This document shows, piece after piece, positions 16,743 to 25,313 of a stretch of 64,000 bases of DNA (its first letter is position 1; every line of letters starts with the position of its first letter). This DNA comes from Nitrospirillum amazonense (lineage in GTDB: Bacteria > Pseudomonadota > Alphaproteobacteria > Azospirillales > Azospirillaceae). The notes below the pieces were generated by a model, which saw only the letters and a list, made by a program, of their open reading frames with translations, did not search any database and was not told where the DNA came from. Position numbers and translations under genes: made by a program. The DNA lies in contig NZ_VITN01000001.1 in assembly GCF_007828045.1 (NCBI RefSeq), positions 62,001 through 126,000 of the forward strand, given 5' to 3'.

Positions 16743-18380
16743 CTATTTCGGCCGCGACAGTACCAGGCCGCCGAAGGGCGGCAAGGTCCAGCCCTGGATG
16801 CCGGACCGCGGCTCCCCCACGCTGTCCACCACCGGCCAGTTCGCCCCCTCTGGCGTCGTCCATGTCCCGGGGCCGAAGTTGAACAGGCACAGCAGGGTTT
16901 CGTCGCCGTGGCTGCGCTCGAAGGCCAGCACATGCTCGCCCGTCTCGATGAAGCGCATGTCGCCCACGGCCAGCGCCTCGTGCGTCTTGCGCAGGCCCAG
17001 CACCCGGCGTGTCAGCGCAAGGTGGGAGTGGGGGTCGGCCTGCTGCCGGTCCACCGCCATCGCGTCATGGTCGGCGCCCACGGGCAGCCAGGGCTGGGCC
17101 GTGCTGAAGCCGGCGTTGGGGGCGCCCGACGTCCAGGGCATGGGCGTGCGGGCGCCGTCGCGGCCCAGGGTCAGGGGCCAGTTGGCGATGGCCTCGGGGT
17201 CCTGCAGCTGCTCGAACGGGATGGGCACCTGGGTCAGCGCCAGCTCCTCCCCCTGGTAGAGGAAGATATTGCCGCGCAGGGTGACCAGCAGCAGCGCCGC
17301 CATGCGGGCGAAGGCCGCGCGGTCCTGCGGCTTCGCCCAGCGCGAGACGCAGCGCGGCGCGTCATGGTTGGAAAAGGCCCAGCTGGGCCAGCCCAGGCCC
17401 GGCTCATCCGGCCACAGCTCCAGCGCCTTGCGCACCAGGGCGGGGGTCAGGGTGTCGGCATAGAGGAAGCTGAAGTCATAGGCGCTGTTCAGCCGCGTGT
17501 CGCCGGCGGTGAAGGCCTTCATCTCGCGATCGGCATCGGGGCCGCCCACCTCGGCCACCGTGAAGCGGTCGCCGCCATAGCTATCCAGTACGCCGCGGAT
17601 GCGTTCCAGGAATTTCGGGATGTCCGGGTGGGACATGTTCTTGGAATGCAGCTGGAAATCGAAGGGCCGGGTGCGCAGCGCGTGCGGGTCGGGGTTCACC
17701 GGATTGTCGGTGAAGGCCGGGTCGTGCATGGAGAAGTTGATGGCATCCAGGCGGAAGCCATCCACCCCCCGGTCCAGCCAGAAGCGCGCCACGTCCAGCA
17801 GGGCGTCCTGCACCACCGGATTGTGCACGTTCAGGTCCGGCTGTTCGGTCAGGAAGTTGTGCAGGTAGTACTGCCGCCGCCGCGCGTCCCAGGTCCAGGC
17901 CGGGCCGCCGAAGACGGATTGCCAGTTGCAGGGCGGGCTGCCGTCGGGCTTGGCATCGGCCCAGACATACCAGTCGGCCTTGGGGTTGGTGCGGTCCTGG
18001 CGGCTTTCCTGGAACCAGGCGTGCTGGTCCGACGTGTGGGAATAAACCTGGTCGATGATCACCTTGAGGTTCAGCGCATGCGCGCGTGCCACCAGGGCGT
18101 CGAAATCGGCCAGGGTGCCGAACAGCGGATCGACATCGCGGAAATCGGACACGTCATAGCCGAAGTCCCGCATGGGGGAGGTGAAGAAGGGCGACAGCCA
18201 GATGGCGTCCACGCCCAGGCTGGCGACATGGTCCAGGTGCCGGGTGATGCCGGGCAGGTCACCCACGCCGTCGTTGTTGGCGTCGGCGAAACTGCGCGGA
18301 TAGATCTGGTAGATCGCCGCCCCGCGCCACCAGGGTCGGGGGCCGCCCGGTCCGGTATGGGTGGGGTGTTCCATGGTCAT
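16743..18380 (-). CDS. GH13 alpha-glucosidase (maltodextrin-hydrolysing, cytoplasmic)
   Basis: 545-residue GH13 enzyme of the oligo-1,6-glucosidase/alpha-glucosidase group, with no signal peptide. Conserved regions are AAIYQIYPRSFADANNDGVG at the N-terminus, LKVIIDQVYSHTSDQH (region I), GVDGFRLDAINFSMHD (region II, nucleophile Asp in RLDA), FTVAEVGG (region III, acid/base Glu) and WAFSNHDAPR (region IV, Asp). It should split maltose and malto-oligosaccharides to glucose. The ATG at 18380 overlaps the stop codon of the amylase gene (ATGA), with GGAGAGG upstream, so translation is probably coupled. It is the fourth gene of the operon that begins with the TonB receptor. Confidence 0.94.
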   Translation of the reverse strand: MTMEHPTHTGPGGPRPWWRGAAIYQIYPRSFADANNDGVGDLPGITRHLDHVASLGVDAIWLSPFFTSPMRDFGYDVSDFRDVDPLFGTLADFDALVARAHALNLKVIIDQVYSHTSDQHAWFQESRQDRTNPKADWYVWADAKPDGSPPCNWQSVFGGPAWTWDARRRQYYLHNFLTEQPDLNVHNPVVQDALLDVARFWLDRGVDGFRLDAINFSMHDPAFTDNPVNPDPHALRTRPFDFQLHSKNMSHPDIPKFLERIRGVLDSYGGDRFTVAEVGGPDADREMKAFTAGDTRLNSAYDFSFLYADTLTPALVRKALELWPDEPGLGWPSWAFSNHDAPRCVSRWAKPQDRAAFARMAALLLVTLRGNIFLYQGEELALTQVPIPFEQLQDPEAIANWPLTLGRDGARTPMPWTSGAPNAGFSTAQPWLPVGADHDAMAVDRQQADPHSHLALTRRVLGLRKTHEALAVGDMRFIETGEHVLAFERSHGDETLLCLFNFGPGTWTTPEGANWPVVDSVGEPRSGIQGWTLPPFGGLVLSRPK

Positions 18381-20230
18381 GAAGCCTCTCCAGATGCGCA
18401 GACAACGTAATCAAGCGGGGCCAGCTGGACAGCATAGCTGCCAGGGGCGGTGGGGGCAGCGCCGCATCGGCCGTGCAGGGCGGTGAAAGTGGTCCACCGG
18501 CTGCCGACCTCAACCTGGGCGCTCACCGGTTGGGTCCCGGTGTTGACGGCCACCAGCACCTCGCGCCCCGTGGCGGGGTCGATACGCGAGACGGCGAACA
18601 AACCCGGCTTTTCACTGGCGTAGCGCACGACGCTGCGGCCGTGGCGCAGCGCCGGCTCCGCCGCGCGCAGGCGCGCCATCTCGGCCAGGGCCTTGTAGAG
18701 CGGGTGGTCGGGGTTGAAGCTGGGCGTGGCGGTGGTGGCGGTCGTCCCCACCAGGCGTTCCGCGTTGTAGGACGCGACCCGGCTGCCGAACATGTCCTCG
18801 CGGCCGGCGCGATCCTCCCCGCCGCTGAAGCCCTGCTCATCCCCGGAATAAACGACGGGCACGCCGCGCTGGGTGAACATCAGGGCGTTGGCCAGGATGA
18901 GTCGGCGAAGGATCTCATCCTCCCCGGCCTGGGGGAAGGCCTTGCGGGCGAAATAGGCGAAGCGGCCGTGGTCATGGTTGCTGACGAAGGTGGGCAGTTG
19001 GCGCGCCGCGTCCTCTCCGCCCTCGTACAGCGCATCGCCATCCAGCATCAGGGCCAGCCTGTCGGTGCCCTTGGTGCCCGCCACCGTATCGACCACGGCG
19101 CGGCGGAAGGCGAAATCCAGCACGGCCGGCAACTTGTCCACCCGGGTGTGGCGGGCCAGGATGGCCACCCGGCCGTCGGTGTCCGCCACCTCGCCAAAGA
19201 TGTGGAAATGGGGGATGCCCTTGGCCTTGGCGCGTTCCAGCATGGCGGGCACGAAGGCCTGCCAGAATTCCGGGTTCACATGGCGGGTGGTATCGATGCG
19301 GTAGCCGTCGATGCCGTAGCGGTCGATCCAGCCGCCATAGATGTCGATGAAGCCCCGCACCACGGCCGGATGCTCCGTCATCACGTCGTCCAGGCCGCCG
19401 AAGTCGCCGTACAGGGAGCTTTCGCCCTTGAAGGTCGATTCACCGCGATTGTGGTAGTAGCGGAGGTCATTCAGCCAGTCCGGCGCCTTAACATGCCGTT
19501 CCGCCTCGGGCACGAAGGGGGTGTAGGCATAGGCCGGGTCCGTCAGCCGGGCGAAGTTCCCCTCGGTCCGGACCTGGTCGCCCTGGAAGCCGGCATTGAT
19601 GGCGGGGCCGGCGGGGCCGCCCTTGCGGGTATAGGGATAGTCGGCCTTGGAGCGGTAGGGGCATGGCTTGCCCTTGCCGTTTTCCGAGGCGCATTCCTTG
19701 TACTGGATGACGTCGGCCGTGTGGTTGATGACGATGTCCAGATAGACCTTCATGCCGCGCACGTGCGCCGCGTCCACCAGGGCCTTGAAGTCGTCGTCGG
19801 TGCCCAGATGCGGATCGACATGGGTGAAGTCGGTGATCCAGTAGCCGTGATAGCCGGCGGACTGGTGGCCGGGCGCCCCCTGCACCGCCTTGTTCCTGAA
19901 CACCGGGCCGACCCACAGGGCCGTGGCGCCCAAGCCCTGGATGTAGTCCAGCCGCCGCATCAGGCCCTTGAGATCGCCGCCGTGATAATAACCGCTGTCG
20001 GTCGGGTCATAGCCGGTGACCGACCGGTCGCCGCCCAGGCCACCCGTGTCGTTGGCGGTGTCGGCATTGTCAAAGCGGTCGGGCAGCAGGAAATAGACCA
20101 CCTCATCCTCCGCCAGGCGGTCGCGATAGTCGGCGGCCCGCGCCGGAGCGGCGCCCGTCAGCGGCAGGGTCCCGGCGGCGATGATCATGGTCGTGGCGAG
20201 CAGCGCCAGGCGACGGCTGAAGGGCGTCAT
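18377..20230 (-). CDS. Secreted GH13 alpha-amylase
   Basis: 617 residues from ATG 20230, with signal peptide [20 protein letters not shown] (cleavage near ARA-ADYRD). Catalytic-domain regions are [16 protein letters not shown] (region I), [18 protein letters not shown] (region II, nucleophile Asp), [11 protein letters not shown] (region III, Glu) and [15 protein letters not shown] (region IV, Asp). A C-terminal beta domain ends at about residue 617 ([14 protein letters not shown]). It should act on starch outside the cytoplasm, supplying maltodextrins for the receptor and glucosidases. The start codon overlaps the halogenase stop (ATGA) with GAGGA before it, and its own stop overlaps the next gene, so three genes are tightly coupled. 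Confidence 0.93.
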   Translation of the reverse strand: MTPFSRRLALLATTMIIAAGTLPLTGAAPARAADYRDRLAEDEVVYFLLPDRFDNADTANDTGGLGGDRSVTGYDPTDSGYYHGGDLKGLMRRLDYIQGLGATALWVGPVFRNKAVQGAPGHQSAGYHGYWITDFTHVDPHLGTDDDFKALVDAAHVRGMKVYLDIVINHTADVIQYKECASENGKGKPCPYRSKADYPYTRKGGPAGPAINAGFQGDQVRTEGNFARLTDPAYAYTPFVPEAERHVKAPDWLNDLRYYHNRGESTFKGESSLYGDFGGLDDVMTEHPAVVRGFIDIYGGWIDRYGIDGYRIDTTRHVNPEFWQAFVPAMLERAKAKGIPHFHIFGEVADTDGRVAILARHTRVDKLPAVLDFAFRRAVVDTVAGTKGTDRLALMLDGDALYEGGEDAARQLPTFVSNHDHGRFAYFARKAFPQAGEDEILRRLILANALMFTQRGVPVVYSGDEQGFSGGEDRAGREDMFGSRVASYNAERLVGTTATTATPSFNPDHPLYKALAEMARLRAAEPALRHGRSVVRYASEKPGLFAVSRIDPATGREVLVAVNTGTQPVSAQVEVGSRWTTFTALHGRCGAAPTAPGSYAVQLAPLDYVVCASGEAS

Positions 20231-21786
20231 GCGGTCCTCGTCAGGCTGTCGGCCTGGTGGTGGCGGGGCCATGGGGGGGCGGAGCAGTGGCGGGCGACGA
20301 AGTCGGCGTGGGTGGGCATGGCGTCCACCTCGCGCGCCACGGCCGACTTGATGTCGGCCAGGAAACGGCGCAAATCCTCTTCCGACAACTGGTCGGCCAG
20401 GGGATGGTGATCGCGTGGCCAGACCCCCTGCCCCAGGAAGACATGCAGCCAGCTAACCTCGCTGAACAGTTCGTCGTGGTCGCGGGCGACGCGGCCCAGC
20501 GCCCGGAAGATGCGCATGCGGCGGGCCAGTTCCTCGGGCACGGGCCGGTCCCGGCACTCCCGCCAGAAAGGACTGTCGGCGCGTTCCGTGGCCGCGTAGT
20601 GCAGGATGATGAAGTCGCGGATGCGCTCATACTCGATGGCCGACGCGCGGTTGAACTCCTCCGCCACGGCGGGATCGAATTCCCGGTTGGGCAGCAGGGT
20701 GATGAGCCGGGACAGGGCCGACTGCACCAGGTGGATGCTGGTGGATTCCAAGGGCTCCATGAATCCACCGGCCAGGCCCACGGCCACGACGTTGCGGTTC
20801 CAGAAGCGGCGGCGGCGGCCGGCGGTGAAACGCAACTGGCGCGGCTCGGCCAACGCCTCGCCATCCAGGTTGGCCATGAACGTGGCGGCCGCCTCGTCAT
20901 CGCTGACATGGCGGCTGGAATAGACGTAGCCGTTGCCGGTGCGGTGCTGCAGCGGAATGCGCCACTGCCAGCCGGCGGGCCGCGCGGTCGAGCGGGTGTA
21001 GGGCGTCAAGGCGGCGGCGGACCCGTCGTGCGCGCTGGGCACGGCCCAGGCCCGGTCACAGGGCAGCCAATGCGTCCAGTCCTCGAACCCCGTGTTCAGC
21101 GCCTGCTCGATCAACAGGCCGCGAAAGCCGGAGCAATCGATGAACAGGTCCCCGGCGACGCGGGTGCCGTCGGCCATCTCCACCGCGTCGACGAAGCCGT
21201 CATGGGCGCGCAGCACGGTGCGGACGATCTTGCCCTCCGTCCGGCGCACGCCCCGCTGTTCCGCGAAGCGCCGCAGATAGCGGGCGTACAGCCCGGCATC
21301 GATGTGAAAGGCGTGGGCCAGCGGCTCAAGCGGGCTTTGCCGGCGCGGGTCGGGCCGCAGGAAGCGCCCGCGCCGCGCCGCCACGCTATTGAGGATGTAG
21401 GACTCCCAGTCGTCGGTCATGCCCAGGCGGTGGGCGCGCAGCCAGAAATCCTGGAAATGGCCCAACCCCAGCGACCGGCTGAAAGCGCCAAAGCTGTGCA
21501 GGTAACGGTGACCCGGCCGCAACCAGTCCACGAACTCGATGGCCAGCTTGATGGTGCCCTGGGTCTGGCGCAGGAAGTCGTTTTCGTCCAGGCCCAAGGC
21601 GCGGTTGAAGATGGCGATGGGGGGGATGGTCGCCTCGCCCACGCCCACGGTTCCGATCTCTTCGGATTCCACCAGGTGGATGCGGTGGTCGCCGGGGCCC
21701 AGGATATGGCTGAAAAGGGCGGCCGTCATCCATCCGGCGGTGCCGCCGCCGACGATGACGATGTCGCGGAGGGGGGCGAACGTCAT
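20227..21786 (-). CDS. FAD-dependent tryptophan-halogenase-family protein of a glucan operon
   Basis: 519 residues. The FAD-binding GGGTAGWM is at residues 13-20; the conserved lysine of tryptophan halogenases is present in [10 protein letters not shown] (Lys80); and [20 protein letters not shown] holds the WxWxIP motif. [16 protein letters not shown] matches the region with the second catalytic residue (Glu). Known members (PrnA, RebH) chlorinate tryptophan with FADH2 from a reductase. Homologues in TonB-receptor/carbohydrate operons of Caulobacter- and Xanthomonas-type bacteria have mostly undefined substrates. It lies between the receptor and the amylase, with no reductase or natural-product genes nearby. 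GGAAGAC lies upstream of the ATG. Confidence 0.92.
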   Translation of the reverse strand: MTFAPLRDIVIVGGGTAGWMTAALFSHILGPGDHRIHLVESEEIGTVGVGEATIPPIAIFNRALGLDENDFLRQTQGTIKLAIEFVDWLRPGHRYLHSFGAFSRSLGLGHFQDFWLRAHRLGMTDDWESYILNSVAARRGRFLRPDPRRQSPLEPLAHAFHIDAGLYARYLRRFAEQRGVRRTEGKIVRTVLRAHDGFVDAVEMADGTRVAGDLFIDCSGFRGLLIEQALNTGFEDWTHWLPCDRAWAVPSAHDGSAAALTPYTRSTARPAGWQWRIPLQHRTGNGYVYSSRHVSDDEAAATFMANLDGEALAEPRQLRFTAGRRRRFWNRNVVAVGLAGGFMEPLESTSIHLVQSALSRLITLLPNREFDPAVAEEFNRASAIEYERIRDFIILHYAATERADSPFWRECRDRPVPEELARRMRIFRALGRVARDHDELFSEVSWLHVFLGQGVWPRDHHPLADQLSEEDLRRFLADIKSAVAREVDAMPTHADFVARHCSAPPWPRHHQADSLTRTA

Positions 21787-21841
21787 GGCCTGTCTTCCAG
21801 GTCGCTGTTGACGGTACGTCCCCGCCGGAGCGGGGAAAAGG

Positions 21842-21883
21842 GTGAGGCGGCCCCTGGTTCACTTGGGTCAGGGCCCGCCTCAC
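21842..21883 (-). terminator. Long intra-operon hairpin between TonB receptor and halogenase genes
   Basis: GTGAGGCGG followed by CCCCTG pairs with CAGGGCCCGCCTCAC across a short loop, about 15 bp with one mismatch or bulge. On the minus strand it is followed by CTTTTCC. It could attenuate transcription or protect the receptor mRNA 3' end, giving more receptor than enzyme. Confidence 0.5.
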
Positions 21884-21911
21884 GAGGGCTCGGGGAGAAA
21901 GGCGAGAGGCA

Positions 21912-21935
21912 CCCGCCGGCCGGGATGCCGGCGGG
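21912..21935. repeat. Inverted repeat 19 bp after the TonB receptor stop
   Basis: CCCGCCGGC and GCCGGCGGG flank a 6-base loop, a perfect 9-bp stem. Together with the hairpin at 21842-21883 it fills the 167-bp gap inside the operon. Confidence 0.55.
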
Positions 21936-21953
21936 AGACCCCACCCTATCGGC

Positions 21954-24788
21954 TCAGTACTTGTAGGAAGCGCCGAGCAGATAACGGACGCCGTACTTTT
22001 CGTACCGCCAATTCTGCGTGGTATCGCCGTTGTAATAGGTGATGACAGGCTCGTCGGTCAGGTTCTGGGCCTGGAGGACGATGGAGAGGCCCTTCAGGGC
22101 GCCTTCGCCGAAGTCGTAGCTGACCTGGGCATCCACCAGGGTCTCCGGCACCGCCAGGTCGAACTCGCGGCCCTGGCCGAAGCCGGTCTGTTCCGACAGG
22201 TAGCCGGAGCGGTGGGTGACCGAGACGCGGGCACCGAAGCCGCCGTTCTCGTAGTACAGCGTGCCCTGCTCCGTCCATTTGGAATAACCGGCCACCGGCA
22301 ACGTGCTGTTGCCGCTGCCCACACCCTGGGAACCCGCCTGCAGGTCGGTCTGCGTCCAGCCGGCGGCGCCGTTGATGCCGAAGCCATCCAGCTTCGACCA
22401 CACCATGTCCAGCGGCACGGCAAACGCGGCCTCCACGCCCTCGATCATGCCGCCGGCACCGTTCACGGGCACGGTGACGTAACCCAGGGTGGTGCTGGAT
22501 CCGGTGGTGGAATTGCTGGTGACCCCGGTAAAGTCCGTGACCGTGCTCTTATTGTAGATGTTGTTTTCCAGGTGCTTGTAGAACGCCGCCAGCGACAGGT
22601 AGCCAGCCTTGTTGAAATAGTATTCGTAGGACAGGTCAACCGCGTCGGCGTACCAGGGCTTCAGGTAGGGGTTGCCGCCGTTGCCGCTCCACGGGCTGTT
22701 GTTCAGGTTGCCGCCGGTGTAGCCGGCCTTGGAGCTGTCGAAGCTGTAGGCCAGGTTGGCCTGCATCTGGTCCATGCGGGCCCGCATCATCTCGCGGGCG
22801 GCGCCCAGGCGGATCTGGTGGTCCGGGTTGGGCAGAACGAAGGACAGGTTCAGGCTGGGCAGCAGATCGTTGTAGGCGACGCCCTCGGTGCGCGGGGCAT
22901 AGACGCCAGCGGCGGAATTGGCGGTGCTGACGGCGATGCCGGTGGACGACTGGTCGGTATGGACCAGTTGCAGACCGACGTTGCCGGTGACCTTCACGCT
23001 CCCCAGGTTTCCGTCCACGTCCGCCTTGACGAAGGCGGTGGTGACTTTTTCATCCACGGTGTAGTGGCTGTCGCCCGTGCAGTTGGCGCGGTACTGGCCG
23101 CAGGGCACCAGGCTGTAGACGCCGCGGGACAGTAGTTCCACCGGGTTGTAGGCGACGGTGTTGCCCAGGCCGATCCAGCTGAGATCGGCGGTGCCCACCA
23201 TGGCCCAGGACGGAATGGCGGCGCTGGCGCCCCGCACGCCGGTCAGGGGATCGACCGGCGCGGTCAGGTTGGACGTCAGGGTGACGTACCATTCCGGCTG
23301 GTAGTATTCCTTGTTGCGCTCGGTGTAGTTCACACCGATATCAATGTCCTTGAGGAAGGCGACCTCGTGGAAGTCCTTCTTCAGGTCGCCCTTCAGCGAA
23401 TACAGGTCGTCGTGCACCCGCGGCTTGTTCAGGTAGCCGTTCTGGGCATAGGGGGTGGTGCCGCCGTTCCAGTTGTTGGGATCGGTCAGCTTGATCAGGT
23501 TGGGGTCGGCGTAGTTTAAATTGTGGGTGTACTGGTACCCGGCCACATTGGTACCGACATTGGTGAACCCGATGGTGTCGGTGGCGCCCGACGACCCGCT
23601 GGAACCGGTGCCGAAGTAGGATTCGAAGCGGGTGGTGGTGCGGTCGGCCTGGCTGTAGCCGGCGTCCAGGGTGCCAGTCCAGTCGCCCTTGGTGTACCGG
23701 CCGTTCCAGCCGATGGAGTACAGGTCGGACTGGGTGGCGCCCTCGTCGCTGCGGCCCACGCCCTTCACGCCGCTGAACGCGCCGCTGGTGATCATGTTGC
23801 CGGCGGTGGTGTAGCCAGGCAGCAGCGCCACGGGCGGCTGCGCGCCGATGGCCGAGCCGTTGCCCCATTGCAGCGGCATCTCGATGCCGCGCTGCCACTG
23901 GTAGTCCTGGTAGTGGGTGTAGAAGAAGTCCAGCGACGTGGTGAAGTTGTCGGTGGGCTTATACTGCACCGTGCTCATGATGCCGGTGCGGTTGAACTCT
24001 TCGGAGTTCGCGCGCACCTCGTCACCGCCGATGACGTAGCTGCCGTTGGACAGCTGCGGATAGCCCCAGACGCGCGAGGTTTCCTGCTGCGTCGGCGAGT
24101 TCAGGTGGGCGATGGACAGCGACACGCCCAGGGTATCGTGGGCGAACTGGTCGATGTAGGTGGCGCTGGCGCGGTAACCCTTGTCCTCGCTGTCGGAGTT
24201 CAGCTTGCCGATGGAGGTCTGCTCATACCGGGCGGAGGCGGACAGCACCTGCTTGCCGTAATCCAGCGGGCGCACGGTCTGCAGGTCCACGGTGCCGGCC
24301 AGGCCCTGGGCCGTGAAGCCGGCCTGCGGGGTCTTGTAGACCACGGCGCTGCTGATGATTTCCGAGGGGTACAGGTCATATTCGACGCTGCGGTTGTTGC
24401 CGGTCGACACCTGCTCGCGCCCATTCAGGGTGGTCAGGGTGAAGTCCGGACCCAGACCGCGCAGGCTGATGACCTGGGCGCGGCCGTCAACGCGCTGGGC
24501 GGCCAGGCCGGGCAGGCGGGCCAGCGATTCAGCGATGGAGTTGTCCGGCAGCTTGCCGATGTCCTCGGCCGAGATCGCTTCCACGATCTGGCTGGCGTCG
24601 CGCTTCGCCTCGATCGCCGATTCCAGCGAGTGGCGGAAGCCGCTGACGACGATTTCCTGCATGTCGTCGTTGGCGGCGGCGGCATCGGCCGGCGCGCTCT
24701 GCGCCAGGGCGGACCCCTGCATCATCAGCACGGCGGCGCTGACACCCAGGGCCAGCCTGGCGGCCAAACTGATCTTCGTGTTCCTCAT
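21954..24788 (-). CDS. TonB-dependent outer-membrane receptor, probable maltodextrin transporter
   Basis: 944 residues, with signal peptide ARLALGVSAAVLMMQGSALA. The mature N-terminus is short before the plug: EIVVSGFRHSLESAIEAKRD, then IVEAISAEDIGKLPDNSIAE, QRVDGRAQVISLRGLGPDF and LAGTVDLQTVRPLDYG, which match the plug of the SusC-like carbohydrate TonB receptors common in Caulobacter and Xanthomonas. The 22-strand barrel ends in the aromatic terminus YLLGASYKY. GGGGAGGG lies just before the ATG. It heads the operon halogenase-amylase-glucosidase-GH97 remnant. Import of malto-oligosaccharides is inferred from this context and from paired operators about 350 bp upstream. Confidence 0.94.
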   Translation of the reverse strand: MRNTKISLAARLALGVSAAVLMMQGSALAQSAPADAAAANDDMQEIVVSGFRHSLESAIEAKRDASQIVEAISAEDIGKLPDNSIAESLARLPGLAAQRVDGRAQVISLRGLGPDFTLTTLNGREQVSTGNNRSVEYDLYPSEIISSAVVYKTPQAGFTAQGLAGTVDLQTVRPLDYGKQVLSASARYEQTSIGKLNSDSEDKGYRASATYIDQFAHDTLGVSLSIAHLNSPTQQETSRVWGYPQLSNGSYVIGGDEVRANSEEFNRTGIMSTVQYKPTDNFTTSLDFFYTHYQDYQWQRGIEMPLQWGNGSAIGAQPPVALLPGYTTAGNMITSGAFSGVKGVGRSDEGATQSDLYSIGWNGRYTKGDWTGTLDAGYSQADRTTTRFESYFGTGSSGSSGATDTIGFTNVGTNVAGYQYTHNLNYADPNLIKLTDPNNWNGGTTPYAQNGYLNKPRVHDDLYSLKGDLKKDFHEVAFLKDIDIGVNYTERNKEYYQPEWYVTLTSNLTAPVDPLTGVRGASAAIPSWAMVGTADLSWIGLGNTVAYNPVELLSRGVYSLVPCGQYRANCTGDSHYTVDEKVTTAFVKADVDGNLGSVKVTGNVGLQLVHTDQSSTGIAVSTANSAAGVYAPRTEGVAYNDLLPSLNLSFVLPNPDHQIRLGAAREMMRARMDQMQANLAYSFDSSKAGYTGGNLNNSPWSGNGGNPYLKPWYADAVDLSYEYYFNKAGYLSLAAFYKHLENNIYNKSTVTDFTGVTSNSTTGSSTTLGYVTVPVNGAGGMIEGVEAAFAVPLDMVWSKLDGFGINGAAGWTQTDLQAGSQGVGSGNSTLPVAGYSKWTEQGTLYYENGGFGARVSVTHRSGYLSEQTGFGQGREFDLAVPETLVDAQVSYDFGEGALKGLSIVLQAQNLTDEPVITYYNGDTTQNWRYEKYGVRYLLGASYKY

Positions 24789-24982
24789 GGCACCCTCCCC
24801 TTAAGTCTTGCCTTACGCGGGCCGTTACCCGGCCCAGTTGCTGCTGTTCTTCAAAGTGTCCGCCCCTGCGGACGGATAGCCCCCGGGTCGCCCCGGCGTG
24901 AACGAAGGCTGTGGCCGCCCCGGGTCGGCGGGGCACCTTGCACGACGTCATGACTGTCACGGTGTGGATCAGAGATACCTCA

Positions 24983-24996
24983 GGTACGACTGTACC
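24983..24996. repeat. Short inverted repeat in the receptor leader
   Basis: GGTAC-GACT-GTACC is a perfect 5-bp inverted repeat with a 4-base spacer, about 200 bp upstream of the receptor start. It could be an operator half-site pair or a small hairpin. Confidence 0.4.
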
Positions 24997-25137
24997 AAGC
25001 GTTTCAGGGCGCCTGGCCGTATCGTTTCCACCTGAAGGTCATCAACCTGGATTTGGGTGCTTGGGCACCCTGGCCCCCGTATCCTCCCGAATTTGTGACG
25101 ATCATAGTGTGGGGCGGATTTTTGTAACATAGTCCGC

Positions 25138-25145
25138 ATACGTAT
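25138..25145. promoter_or_regulatory. Candidate LacI-type operator upstream of the TonB receptor (site 1)
   Basis: ATACGTAT, extended to the 10-bp palindrome CATACGTATG (25137-25146). It is 32 bp centre to centre from site 2 and repeats the arrangement before the glucoamylase gene. Confidence 0.65.
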
Positions 25146-25169
25146 GTGCAACGATCCAGTAACAGTCAC

Positions 25170-25177
25170 ATACGTAT
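25170..25177. promoter_or_regulatory. Candidate LacI-type operator upstream of the TonB receptor (site 2)
   Basis: Second ATACGTAT in this region, about three helical turns from site 1. Confidence 0.65.
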
Positions 25178-25249
25178 TCAGACGGCGGCGCGATAGTTAA
25201 CCAATTCTGCTTCTCTCACCCAAATAATCATGTGTGCACGCGCACAATG

Positions 25250-25278
25250 AAAAAGGCCGGACCCTTGCGGATCCGACC
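25250..25278 (-). terminator. Rho-independent terminator of the RR-kinase-ABC operon
   Basis: Read on the minus strand: GGTCGGATCC (25278-25269), GNRA-type loop GCAA, GGGTCCGGCC (25264-25255), then TTTTT. The 10-bp stem has two G-U pairs. It lies 36 bp after the permease stop. Confidence 0.85.
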
Positions 25279-25313
25279 GGTCGCCTACAAGATCGTGATC
25301 AAATGGCCTGCCC

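Larger units (their letters stand above)
24789..25249. other. Intergenic region upstream of the TonB receptor, no gene seen
   Basis: This 461-bp stretch holds no convincing gene. It contains an inverted repeat at 24983-24996 and the paired ATACGTAT sites at 25138-25177. If transcription starts near those sites, the receptor mRNA has a leader of around 300 bases, long enough for post-transcriptional control. On the minus strand a TTGCAC overlaps the downstream ATACGTAT site and could be a -35 element, but no clear -10 element follows. Confidence 0.5.
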
